56,809 bases of DNA. Source: Candidatus Omnitrophota bacterium. GTDB lineage: Bacteria; Omnitrophota; Omnitrophia; Omnitrophales; Aquincolibacteriaceae. Shown here in pieces: positions 27,700 through 35,176 of this stretch. The stretch lies in contig JAFGHI010000021.1 of assembly GCA_016930235.1 (NCBI GenBank), positions 1 to 56,809 on the forward strand. Direction: 5' to 3'. Position 1 is the stretch's first letter, and each line of letters starts with the position of its first letter. A program made the translations under genes and the position numbers. Under the pieces are notes generated by a model. That model saw nothing but the letters and a program-made list of their open reading frames with translations. It had not been told where the DNA came from and did not search any database.

Positions 27700-27715
27700 G
27701 ACAATTAGCGTGCCA
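27700..27715 (-). promoter_or_regulatory. Probable sigma-54 promoter of amtB-PII
   Basis: On the minus strand TGGCACGCTAATTGTC matches the -24/-12 consensus (TGGCAC, five bases, TTGC) except for T in place of the last C. It lies about 170 bases before the amtB ATG. Nitrogen-responsive NtrC-type control would fit ammonium transport. I saw no clear enhancer pair. rpoN and ntrC are not in the window. Confidence 0.5.
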
Positions 27716-27775
27716 GTTATTGGGTGGCAAATGAAAGTTTGGATGTGAAGATTATTCTTGAGACGTTACTTTCTC

Positions 27776-28270
27776 TTACCAGGATTCCCAGCGGATAACG
27801 TTCTCAAGAGACCGGTTTTTGACTTGTTCGGTTTCTTTGGCAGGCCAGCCCAGGGCAACCATGCTGACAAGATGATAATCCTTCGGGGCCTTTAAGGTCC
27901 GATTGATCCCTTTCGCCCAGGGTTCTCTTTCCCCGGCAATCCAGCAGGCGCCAAGGCCAATGTCAGCGGCAGCCAGGAGGATATTTTGAGTCGCAGCGCA
28001 ACCGTCTTCCAGAAAATATTTGGTCTCTTTGCAATAAACGGCAATACAAGCCGCTGCGGTTTGGACAAAATCGCAAGGTGTGACGGCCTTCCCAAGACCT
28101 TTGACCGTTTCGGGTTTGGTCACAACGACAAATTCCCAGGGCTCGACACCCATGGCTGTCGGGGCACGCCTTCCGGCATCAACGAGTTTCTCCAAAATAG
28201 CCCTCTCAACGGACTTCGTCTGGTATTCCCGGACACTTGCCCTTTTTCGAATTGCGTCGTAAGTCTCCAT
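27776..28270 (-). CDS. Nitroreductase-family flavoprotein
   Basis: A 164-aa FMN-dependent oxidoreductase of the NADH-oxidase/nitroreductase fold. N-terminal IRKRASVREYQTK (FMN phosphate-binding arginines), RRAPTAMGVEPWEFVVV, CAATQNILLAAADIGLGACW and LVSMVALGWPAKE are characteristic. The size matches the short bacterial class without an added domain. It stands alone between the amtB promoter region and a repeat-rich gap. The substrate is unknown. Confidence 0.92.
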   Translation of the reverse strand: METYDAIRKRASVREYQTKSVERAILEKLVDAGRRAPTAMGVEPWEFVVVTKPETVKGLGKAVTPCDFVQTAAACIAVYCKETKYFLEDGCAATQNILLAAADIGLGACWIAGEREPWAKGINRTLKAPKDYHLVSMVALGWPAKETEQVKNRSLENVIRWESW

Positions 28271-28585
28271 ACTTTTTTGTCCTTTCCCATCGGTAATTTA
28301 AAACGAAGTCATTATGCTAATGTTTCTCTTCGGATTATGCAAGCGTGTTATACCCAAAAAAGAGTTAAGGATACTTTTCAAAATAGCCCCTCTCCTCCAA
28401 TAAAAACCCGATATTCGAATATCGAAATTCGAAACAAATCAGAATTTCCAAATTACAGAAAATCGAAACCCCGCTTCAAAACCTTGATCAACTAAGTGTT
28501 TGGTTCACTGGGTTATTCAAATTTCAGCATTGCTTCGGATTTCGCGCTTCGGATTTCGGATTTTGTTTATCGGTATACCAACGAT
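28271..28585. repeat. Repeat-rich intergenic stretch with ATTTCGA-type units (family 4)
   Basis: No gene is seen. Two blocks, near 28405-28435 and 28510-28565, are composed of ATATTCGAATATCGAAATTC and CTTCGGATTTCG strings and resemble the block at 11365-11440. The two are roughly inverted with respect to one another. Confidence 0.55.
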
Positions 28586-29278
28586 TTAGCTTTGGAGTTT
28601 GACCTTTTGTGTTTCCTGCTTCTTAAAAGCGGCATCGAATTTGGGACGGCAGAAATCGCAGAAATAGGCAATGCGGGCAGCCATAAAGGGGGTTCTCGGA
28701 ACAGGCGCGTAATAATCCACACGGTCTTCGGGTTTCAGGTCGCGCACATGCGGGCAATCGGGGAAATGGATAAACCGGCCGTTTCGGGGACGGATGAACA
28801 TAACTTCCAGCTTGTCGGGATCTTCCCACAGTCCAAGTCTCTCCCGGCGGGCCTGGTCTTCAAGCGCCCGGTATTCTTCTTTCTCGTTCTTGTCCCAGTG
28901 GTCCTCATTAAAAAAAGCCAGGCCGGTTCGAAGAAGTTCGTGATTGATATTCTCACCTCCCGGGAAATAAATCTCGGCAAGATCGACATAGGGATACCCC
29001 ACGGAATGTTTTTTCTCGAGGATCCTTAATTTGACTTCCTGGTGGAGGATTTCACGGGCAATTTCCTTATAAAATTCCTCTCTAAAATTCGCTTCTCCGT
29101 AAAGCGGAATATAAACTCCCACCAGTCCTACCACCCGCTCACCGGATAACTGAAGATAACGGCCCATCATCTTCTCGACCGTCACCGTCTCCATTTCCTC
29201 AAGCGTTGGTTTCCGGCTGCAAGCGGCAAGGACAAGAGCGCTGAAGGTAAGGAAGGAAAAAAGTCTGAGCAACTTCAC
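28586..29278 (-). CDS. Lipoprotein with degenerate SNase-like domain and C-terminal Cys-rich tail
   Basis: A 230-aa protein with lipobox LVLAAC, so probably membrane-anchored. Residues 35-150 look like a staphylococcal-nuclease (TNase) domain: VVGLVGVYIP, EILHQEVKLRIL, INHELLRTGLAF and EEYRALEDQARRERLGLW. However, the catalytic arginines of the RLxGIDxPE and DRYGR motifs are absent, so cleavage activity is unlikely. The tail (about 165-215) reads HFPDCPHVRDL..YFCDFCRP, a C-x(n)-CxxC metal-binding arrangement like the Ada-type zinc pocket. It overlaps the aldolase gene by four bases (ATGA), so the two are translated together. Confidence 0.75.
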   Translation of the reverse strand: MKLLRLFSFLTFSALVLAACSRKPTLEEMETVTVEKMMGRYLQLSGERVVGLVGVYIPLYGEANFREEFYKEIAREILHQEVKLRILEKKHSVGYPYVDLAEIYFPGGENINHELLRTGLAFFNEDHWDKNEKEEYRALEDQARRERLGLWEDPDKLEVMFIRPRNGRFIHFPDCPHVRDLKPEDRVDYYAPVPRTPFMAARIAYFCDFCRPKFDAAFKKQETQKVKLQS

Positions 29279-29874
29279 GATTTCTCCGGATATTGCTTCA
29301 AAATTCGGCCGGCCTCATTGAGATCCTTCCCGAAGACAAGAATCCCTTCTTCATGACCGCCCATTACAAAAATCTTTTTCTCCGGAAGGTCTGTCTCCCG
29401 GAACAGCCGTCTGACCTCTTCGGCCATTTCGGGCGTCCCATAAGTTACTTCTTTGGAACTTGTCGGAACACGATTGAGAAGTTTTTGCCAAAGGGGCCGG
29501 CTGTGCCCATGGATCACGGCCCCGATTTGATTATCCATCGCATAAACCATGGCATGCGTGAGAGACTCTGAAGAAGCTTGGATGGGGCCGCGGCAGGTCA
29601 CAGCGTTCTTGGGGATGTCCCAACCGCAAACAAGCGTATAATGTTCGGGTTCCAGTTTGGCAAGGTGTCCGGTCTGAGAACCTGTTATGATGAATTCGTT
29701 TCGATTCCCCGCTCGAACGCTCACATTTCCGAAACCGATTCCTTCCGGACAAACGCCGATGAGCTTGTGGTCGTATAGCCACTGGCGCCACTTCCGGATC
29801 TCTTTTAACTGATCGAATGAGATCGGTTGGTCCTTTTTCCACTCGCACTGAAATTTAATAATCCCCTCATCCAT
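29275..29874 (-). CDS. Class II aldolase/adducin-family protein
   Basis: A 199-aa zinc-dependent aldolase-fold protein. IGFGNVSVR, the HGHS zinc-binding pair in VIHGHSRPLWQKLL, ATYGTPEMAE-like YGTPEMAEEV, and the third zinc ligand in GGHEEGILVFG match. Fuculose-1-phosphate aldolase, ribulose-5-phosphate epimerase and methylthioribulose dehydratase share this fold, and sequence alone does not choose between them. No sugar-uptake genes are near. A TATAAT box 8 bases before the ATG and no ribosome site imply a leaderless start. It is coupled to the lipoprotein gene behind it. Confidence 0.88.
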   Translation of the reverse strand: MDEGIIKFQCEWKKDQPISFDQLKEIRKWRQWLYDHKLIGVCPEGIGFGNVSVRAGNRNEFIITGSQTGHLAKLEPEHYTLVCGWDIPKNAVTCRGPIQASSESLTHAMVYAMDNQIGAVIHGHSRPLWQKLLNRVPTSSKEVTYGTPEMAEEVRRLFRETDLPEKKIFVMGGHEEGILVFGKDLNEAGRILKQYPEKS

Positions 29875-29882
29875 AACGAATG

Positions 29883-29888
29883 ATTATA
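29883..29888 (-). promoter_or_regulatory. TATAAT box 8 bases before the aldolase ATG
   Basis: Minus-strand TATAAT, spacer of eight bases, then ATG at 29874. No Shine-Dalgarno sequence fits between them. It is one of the leaderless-type starts. Confidence 0.4.
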
Positions 29889-29940
29889 TACCGCACGGAA
29901 CATTTCTGAAAGCACCGGGTCTGAATTATCTCGCATGATC

Positions 29941-29968
29941 GTAGGGAACAGGCATGCCTGTTCCCTAC
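29941..29968. repeat. Perfect 28-bp palindrome
   Basis: A 28-base perfect palindrome with half-site GTAGGGAACAGGCA, located between the divergent aldolase and spermidine-synthase-like genes. No T-run follows, so it is not a typical terminator. It could be a repeat of the REP type or an operator for a dimeric regulator. Confidence 0.9.
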
Positions 29969-30003
29969 TGCAAACAATCCCCACAAACCCCCAAAAAAAG
30001 GAC

Positions 30004-30026
30004 ACCGCCGCGGTGGGCGAAGCGGT
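30004..30026. repeat. Partial end of family 1 element
   Basis: ACCGCCGCGGTGGGCGAAGC, ending in GGT, matches one end of the elements at 4718-4857 and 7874-8016 after removal of the middle. It directly precedes a TATAAT box. Confidence 0.6.
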
Positions 30027-30027
30027 T

Positions 30028-30033
30028 TATAAT
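30028..30033 (+). promoter_or_regulatory. TATAAT box 6 bases before the ATG at 30040
   Basis: TATAAT followed by AGGGGC and ATG. AGGGG could also serve as a ribosome site, although it is very close. The box starts two bases after the partial element 30004-30026. Confidence 0.4.
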
Positions 30034-30039
30034 AGGGGC

Positions 30040-32271
30040 ATGATCATCTTTTTCCTCTTGGGTGTGACAGCCTTGACTTCTCAAGTTATTTACATCCGGG
30101 AACTCACCGTCGTCTTCTATGGCAATGAGCTTTCCTTTTCGATTATTCTCTCAGTCTGGCTTCTTTTCGGCGGGTTGGGCGGGATTCTAGGAAGTTTCCT
30201 GCTTCCCCGCCTAAAATCCTCTAAATGCTGGGCCGGTTGGTTATTTCTTGTGACGGCATTTCTTCTTCCGCTTGTCTTATACCTTATCCGTCTGAGCCGT
30301 AATCTCCTGGGCGTCCCTTTAGGGGAAGTGATCGGACTTTCATCTATTTTCGGGATTTCCCTGGCCGCTCTGGCTCTGCCGGCCTTTTTCTTAAGCCTTC
30401 TTTTTATCCTCACGGTCGAAATCATGAAGCTCCGAAACCCTGCCCGAGAAATCCCGACACGCGGTTATCTTCTCGAAGCGGCCGGTTCGGGACTTGCAGG
30501 GCTGATGTTATCTTTCTTTCTTTTATCACGATGGGACAGTTTTGTGATCACTCTAGGATTATCCGCAATCTTGGTGGGTTGCGGTTTTTTTCTTCTTGTG
30601 GGAAAAAGAACCGGCATTACGATCGGTCTCTTGACGGGAGCCGTCTTTCTCTTGTTGACTCCCCTCCTTCAGCAGCAATCCTTAAAAACACAATGGGCGG
30701 GTTTTAATCTCCTCAAAACAGAAAACTCCCGCTACGGAAACCTTGTCGTCGCCCGACAGGAAGACCAGATCAGTTTCTTTGAAAACGGATTTCTTCTCGC
30801 TTCCTATCCGGATCCGCAGTCGCGCGAAACGGCGATTCATCCGGCCCTGGCCATTCATCCCGCCCCGTATGACGTTCTTCTCATCGGGGACACTTCCCCG
30901 GGAAGTCTGTATGAAATTCTAAAACACCCGGTCCGAAAAGTAACCGCCGTGGAAATGGACCCGGCCTGGATCCAACTTAAAAAAACGTATGACCCCACAC
31001 CTTTGTCTTTGGACGGCCGGGAAGTAAATCTTGTTCCGGGAGACGGACGGCGGTTTCTCAAAAAAACAGATGAGCGTTATGATGTCATGATCAATACCCT
31101 TCCGGAACCCAGCACACTGCTTCTGAACCGTTTCTACACCCTGGAATTTTTCGAAGAAGTGAAAAGACATTTGAAACCCGGCGGTGTCTTCGCACTCACG
31201 CTGCCGGGGATGGCCAATTACCCTAACCGTGAGCTCCTGGAACTCCTCGGGAGCATTCAGCAAACACTTCGGCTTGTTTTCCCTTCAACGGTCTTACTGC
31301 CTTTGGAATCGACTCATTTTCTGGCGTCCTCGCCAACAGGGATCCTCAAAGACGACGCGCAGGATTATCTCGAACCTTTAAAGGAGCGTCACATCCGGAA
31401 CCTCTTTTTTCATGAAAGCTATCTCCCCTTTTATCTGACTCCGGATCGGAAGACTCAACTGAGTGACGCGCTTCGCTCCAATCGCCGCGTCCTTTTGAAC
31501 CGGGACCGTCAACCGTCTGCCCAGTTTTACACCACGCTCTTCTGGTCATCCTATGCTTCCCCAGCCGCAAAAACCCTGTTTCAGAAGTTGATGGCCACGC
31601 CCCTTTGGGTTTGGTATTTATTGCCGGTCGGATGGCTGATTATTTCCCTCGGTTTCAGGCACTTTCCTTTTTTCCGGAAAGCCGCGACGCTCAACTCGAT
31701 GGGATGGACAGGATTCAGTGAGATCAGTTTTGAAATGATCATCCTCCTGGCTTATCAGGCTGTTTACGGCTACGCTTATCTTTGGATTGCCGTGATCCTC
31801 GCAAGCTTCATGATCGGCCTTGTGTTAGGAAGCTGGCTCACTCTAAAATTGAAGTCCCCGGCTGAAGGCCTTTTGGGGAATCTCACGAAAGTCCAGTTCG
31901 GGATCATCTTTTATCCGTTGTTTCTCCTGGCTATCCTAAAACTCCTGGAAAACGAAAAGCTAACGTGGGTTCCCCTGATGGAATACGGGTTCCCTTTCCT
32001 TGCCGCCATCGCCGGATTTTTCGGCGGGCTCCAATTCCCTCTGGCACAAAGGATCCTTGCCGGAGAAAAATCTGAAGAAAAACGTTCGACCGGTTTGGTT
32101 TACGGAATCGATCTCCTGGGATCATGCCTGGGGGCGCTTATGGCGGGATGCTTCCTCGTCCCTGTGCTCGGAACTTTCCGGGTCTGCCTGCTTTTAACCC
32201 TTATCAATCTGACTAGCTGGCTGCTTTTGATGCTCGTCCCAAAAACCGTTCAGCCGGCAAGCCGCTTGTAA
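30040..32271 (+). CDS. Membrane-embedded spermidine-synthase-like methyltransferase-fold protein
   Basis: A 743-aa protein. It starts with about seven membrane helices (residues 1-220), has a soluble SAM/decarboxy-SAM-binding domain (about 265-480), then five or six more helices (about 520-735). The soluble part has VLLIGDTSPGSLYEIL, VTAVEMDPAW, VPGDGRRFLKK, YDVMINTLPEPS and the GGVFALTLPG strand, as in SpeE. The catalytic Asp pair of SpeE (D-x-x-D-P near the polyamine) is not fully retained; NTLPEPS replaces DxxDP, so true aminopropyl transfer is doubtful. The membrane halves resemble neither a known transporter nor a kinase. The ATG at 30040 was chosen since the upstream frame crosses the repeat. 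Confidence 0.85.
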   Translation: MIIFFLLGVTALTSQVIYIRELTVVFYGNELSFSIILSVWLLFGGLGGILGSFLLPRLKSSKCWAGWLFLVTAFLLPLVLYLIRLSRNLLGVPLGEVIGLSSIFGISLAALALPAFFLSLLFILTVEIMKLRNPAREIPTRGYLLEAAGSGLAGLMLSFFLLSRWDSFVITLGLSAILVGCGFFLLVGKRTGITIGLLTGAVFLLLTPLLQQQSLKTQWAGFNLLKTENSRYGNLVVARQEDQISFFENGFLLASYPDPQSRETAIHPALAIHPAPYDVLLIGDTSPGSLYEILKHPVRKVTAVEMDPAWIQLKKTYDPTPLSLDGREVNLVPGDGRRFLKKTDERYDVMINTLPEPSTLLLNRFYTLEFFEEVKRHLKPGGVFALTLPGMANYPNRELLELLGSIQQTLRLVFPSTVLLPLESTHFLASSPTGILKDDAQDYLEPLKERHIRNLFFHESYLPFYLTPDRKTQLSDALRSNRRVLLNRDRQPSAQFYTTLFWSSYASPAAKTLFQKLMATPLWVWYLLPVGWLIISLGFRHFPFFRKAATLNSMGWTGFSEISFEMIILLAYQAVYGYAYLWIAVILASFMIGLVLGSWLTLKLKSPAEGLLGNLTKVQFGIIFYPLFLLAILKLLENEKLTWVPLMEYGFPFLAAIAGFFGGLQFPLAQRILAGEKSEEKRSTGLVYGIDLLGSCLGALMAGCFLVPVLGTFRVCLLLTLINLTSWLLLMLVPKTVQPASRL

Positions 32272-32420
32272 TAACGGCCCGGTTTCTGCGAAAGACCGGG
32301 CGACTTCTTCGTCAAGGGGAAGAAACGTCCGAAGGCACCGCTTATCATCAAGGCGGCCCCCCAAAAAACATTTTTCTTCAAAAATTCCCGGCGGCTTGTT
32401 TCCTTGTTTTCTTTGTTCAT
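32250..32420 (-). CDS. Stand-alone small protein with Tat signal
   Basis: A 56-aa protein with a twin-arginine motif (SRREFLKK) followed by a hydrophobic segment and a short tail ending GRYYKRLAG. Its ATG overlaps the TGA of the AmrS gene (32417-32420), so the two are coupled. The tail resembles the linker joining a Tat leader to the cysteine-rich start of some AmrS proteins, but here that leader is a separate gene placed downstream. Its 3' end overlaps the end of the spermidine-synthase-like gene by 22 bases, tail to tail. Its function is unknown. Confidence 0.7.
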   Translation of the reverse strand: MNKENKETSRREFLKKNVFWGAALMISGAFGRFFPLTKKSPGLSQKPGRYYKRLAG

Positions 32421-33412
32421 TTCCAAACTCCGTTGATTTTTGTTCCGCAAAAACGGCATGCGGAAGTTTCCGGATCAATCTCAAAACTGAGCACTTCATA
32501 ACCGATGCGATGAATCAAACGTTTCCGACAACTTGGGCAGTAGGTACTATTGTAATCGCTCCCGGGGACATTCCCGACATAAACATACCGGATCCCCTCC
32601 TCCATCGCAATCTCTCGCGCTTGGACCAAGATCTCAAGCGGTGTCGGCGGAAGATTCCGGTAACGGTAATTGGGATAGAAACGCGAAAAATGAAGCGGGG
32701 TATCCCCGCCGGCATATTTCGCGATCCACTGACTCATCTCGCGGATCATTTTAGGATCGTCATTTTTTGTCGGGACAATCAGGTTCGTCAATTCCACATG
32801 CATCCCGAGTTCCTTCATGAGAAGAATCGCATCCAGGACCGGCTGGAGATGTCCCCCCGAAACATCCAGGTAAAAGGCCTCGGTGAATCCCTTTAAATCC
32901 ACATTGGCGGCATCCATCACCTTCGCTAATTCTCTCAAAGGTTCGGGATTAATGTAGCCGCATGTAACGTAAACATTTCTCAAACCCCGTTCATGGGCAA
33001 GAGCACAGGTGTCCCACATATATTCATAGAAAACGGTGGGCTCTGTGTAAGTGTAAGCTATAGAACGACTTCCGGAACGAATCGCAGCGTCTACAACATC
33101 TTTCGGGGGCAAATCTAGATTCCTCGTCTCCTCCGGCCACGCCTGTGAGATTTCCCAATTCTGGCAGTATTTACAGGAAAGCAGACAACCCGCCGTTGCG
33201 ATACTCAAAATCCCGGTCCCTGGGAGAAAATGGTAAAGCGGTTTCTTTTCCATCGGATCGACATGCACGGCACAAGGTTTTCCGTAGACCAGCGAAAAAA
33301 GTTCGCCGCCTTGATTGATACGAACCCGGCACTTTCCCCGTTCATAATCACCCATCACGCACAAATTGGGACACAAGGTGCATTGGATCTTCGGAGAGAG
33401 AAGCGGGGTCAT
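32417..33412 (-). CDS. amrS: AmmeMemoRadiSam system radical SAM enzyme
   Basis: A 331-aa radical SAM protein of the AmrS family, conserved beside AmrA and MEMO1-like AmrB in many genomes; the reaction is not established. The N-terminus has CTLCPNLCVMGDYERGKCRV, a Cys-rich segment, the [4Fe-4S] cluster motif is CLLSCKYC, and VDLKGFTEAFY, NLIVPTKND and HFSRFYPNYRY follow. The C-terminus carries two CxxC pairs (YCPSCRKR and ACRFCG). It lies in an operon with a NosR-like protein and a small one-TM protein, with ATGA overlaps on both sides. amrA and amrB are not in this window. Confidence 0.92.
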   Translation of the reverse strand: MTPLLSPKIQCTLCPNLCVMGDYERGKCRVRINQGGELFSLVYGKPCAVHVDPMEKKPLYHFLPGTGILSIATAGCLLSCKYCQNWEISQAWPEETRNLDLPPKDVVDAAIRSGSRSIAYTYTEPTVFYEYMWDTCALAHERGLRNVYVTCGYINPEPLRELAKVMDAANVDLKGFTEAFYLDVSGGHLQPVLDAILLMKELGMHVELTNLIVPTKNDDPKMIREMSQWIAKYAGGDTPLHFSRFYPNYRYRNLPPTPLEILVQAREIAMEEGIRYVYVGNVPGSDYNSTYCPSCRKRLIHRIGYEVLSFEIDPETSACRFCGTKINGVWK

Positions 33413-33684
33413 GATTCCTCCCCTTCAAGGACCCGGTAATGCCGTCCCGGTGTAAGTTCCAGATGCCCTTGTTTAAGAACTTCCCGGATGATCCTGGCGC
33501 GCTCTGTCACTTCCCGGTGAGCCTCCGCAACCGAAGGTTCAATCGTCCCCGCAGGTTTTTTTTGAAACATTGACTCCGCTGTGATGATGATAAAAAGACC
33601 TAGGATGACACTAAAAAAAACACAGGAGATCCAGTCTCCCGTCATCGGCCGCTTAGGTCTTCTTTTGAAAAAAGTCACGCCCAT
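33409..33684 (-). CDS. Small one-TM protein between NosR-like and AmrS genes
   Basis: A 91-aa protein with a basic N-terminus, one membrane helix (about residues 20-40, GDWISCVFFSVILGLFIII) and a predicted periplasmic domain ending HYRVLEGEES. The ATG at 33684 has AAGGAGA before it and starts inside the end of the NosR-like gene; its stop overlaps the amrS ATG. A periplasmic linker or stability factor for the complex is possible, but nothing is recognised. Confidence 0.65.
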   Translation of the reverse strand: MGVTFFKRRPKRPMTGDWISCVFFSVILGLFIIITAESMFQKKPAGTIEPSVAEAHREVTERARIIREVLKQGHLELTPGRHYRVLEGEES

Positions 33685-35005
33685 TTCTCCTTTGGATACG
33701 GATATCCTGTTCGGGGCATTCGATCTTGCATTGATTGCATAAAAGACATTCATCCGTTCGGATCTCGGCATTCTGAATGGCCTGAACGGGACAAACCTCA
33801 TCGCAGGCATGGCATTGAAGACATTTTTCACCGCTTCCCAGCCGCGTCAGAGAGAACTTTCCCAAGAGAGAGAGAAATGCTCCGGCCATACAAAAATACC
33901 TGCAATAAAAACGTTCGATCAAAAGAGAAAAACCAAGGACCGTTAAAAGAAAACACACCACCCAAGAGGTCCCCTTCCAGGTAAACATCACCGCAAACGG
34001 CTCAAAGCGGTCCACCTGGAATACCGGATAAAGAAGTGAAAGCACAAGACAAAACCAGAGAAGATAATACTTCGCGCTTTTCATCGCGCGGTCTTTTTCG
34101 GATTTGACAACCACAAACCAGGGGAGGATTTTATAAAGCCATTCCTGAATAAAACCAAAGGGGCATAAAAACCCGCAGTAAAGACGTCCGAATAGGAGCG
34201 TTGTCACAAAGACAAGCGCGAGAAAAACCCATAGAAATGGTGCGAGGTCCCAGGACGGCAGCTGCCCTTTCAGCAATGCCGCCAATTGGACACCAGAAAA
34301 AAGGAGTTTCAGCTTCAACCCCAGGAACAGAAAAGCAGCCAGGAGAATCACGGTCCGTACGCGTTTCCAGGAAAAAAGATAGGCGAGAACACTGGCAGCA
34401 AAAAGAATCCCCAACGCCGCCATTTCCCAGATACCTTGAACACCCGGAGGGACAAACGGCCTCTTCGGATTCGTGAGAGGGCGCGATAAAATCTTTTCTG
34501 AAACAATGGCAAGGCTTTCTTTCACCGCACGGCAAACAGCACGGCTCGTGACTGTCGCGCTCGAAATGGCATCAATCTCTCCTTCGACAGAAATATCGGA
34601 GTCGGGCCCGAGCCCGATAAATTGCTTAAGCCAGCCGTCATGCGTAATCCCGTCCGCATAAGAGGCCGTTTCCTGATGAGCTAAGACCTTCAATCCCTGG
34701 ATCTTTCCCTCAGGGTCCACACCCGCAAGGATGACAATCGGTCCGGCATAGCCTTTGACTTCGGGAACTACATCGGTGGTCAAGAATGCATAGCCTTCGA
34801 TGATTTCTTCACCGGTTTTTGGATCCAAGCGGTACGCGATATGATAAGGAAACGGGTCTTTTTTATATCCAATCTTAACGGCGGCCGGAAAAATCTGACG
34901 AACCGTTTCCAAGTTCAAGTTCGCCCCGCTTCCCACCTCGCGATAATGCCACAAAGCGGCAATCACAAGAAACAGAACAAGAAAAAAAGAAAACAGACGT
35001 TTCAT
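33653..35005 (-). CDS. NosR/NapH-like FMN-binding, polyferredoxin membrane protein
   Basis: A 450-aa inner-membrane electron carrier. An N-terminal helix anchors a periplasmic FMN-binding domain (about 45-175) with the covalent FMN threonine in SSATVTS (148-154). Six helices follow (about 195-390), carrying CGFLCPFG and FCMAG motifs, and a cytosolic double [4Fe-4S] ferredoxin (CLQCHACDEVCP and CLLCNQCKIECP) ends the protein. NosR and related proteins pass electrons between quinol, flavin and Fe-S. It heads the operon with the 91-aa protein, amrS and the Tat peptide. No nosZ is present, so a role in N2O reduction is not supported. Confidence 0.88.
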   Translation of the reverse strand: MKRLFSFFLVLFLVIAALWHYREVGSGANLNLETVRQIFPAAVKIGYKKDPFPYHIAYRLDPKTGEEIIEGYAFLTTDVVPEVKGYAGPIVILAGVDPEGKIQGLKVLAHQETASYADGITHDGWLKQFIGLGPDSDISVEGEIDAISSATVTSRAVCRAVKESLAIVSEKILSRPLTNPKRPFVPPGVQGIWEMAALGILFAASVLAYLFSWKRVRTVILLAAFLFLGLKLKLLFSGVQLAALLKGQLPSWDLAPFLWVFLALVFVTTLLFGRLYCGFLCPFGFIQEWLYKILPWFVVVKSEKDRAMKSAKYYLLWFCLVLSLLYPVFQVDRFEPFAVMFTWKGTSWVVCFLLTVLGFSLLIERFYCRYFCMAGAFLSLLGKFSLTRLGSGEKCLQCHACDEVCPVQAIQNAEIRTDECLLCNQCKIECPEQDIRIQRRNGRDFFQKKT

Positions 35006-35163
35006 CTTTTAAAAATCCCTTCCCCGTTCATCCAGCCTTTTAAACAGATACTTGTATTTATCGGGGATTCCCCTATAGCTTTCCATCTTACCACAAAGCG
35101 AAACCGGGAGGAAACCCGCGATTCACCAAGATTCTTTTTAAGGATTTCCCATTCTCTTGACGT

Positions 35164-35169
35164 TATAAT
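35164..35169 (+). promoter_or_regulatory. TATAAT box 7 bases before the REC-REC ATG
   Basis: TATAAT, then ACCCATC, then ATG at 35177. No ribosome site fits. It lies in the 171-base divergent gap with the NosR-like gene. Confidence 0.45.
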
Positions 35170-35176
35170 ACCCATC

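Noticed and set aside
33653-35005. Assignment as nitrous-oxide regulator NosR
   Set aside because: Domain order matches NosR/NapH relatives in general, but no nos genes are near and the length is far below that of true NosR.
34841-35176. In-frame upstream extension of the REC-REC gene
   Set aside because: It overlaps the start of the NosR-like gene, has no conserved residues, and the receiver fold begins exactly at ATG 35177.
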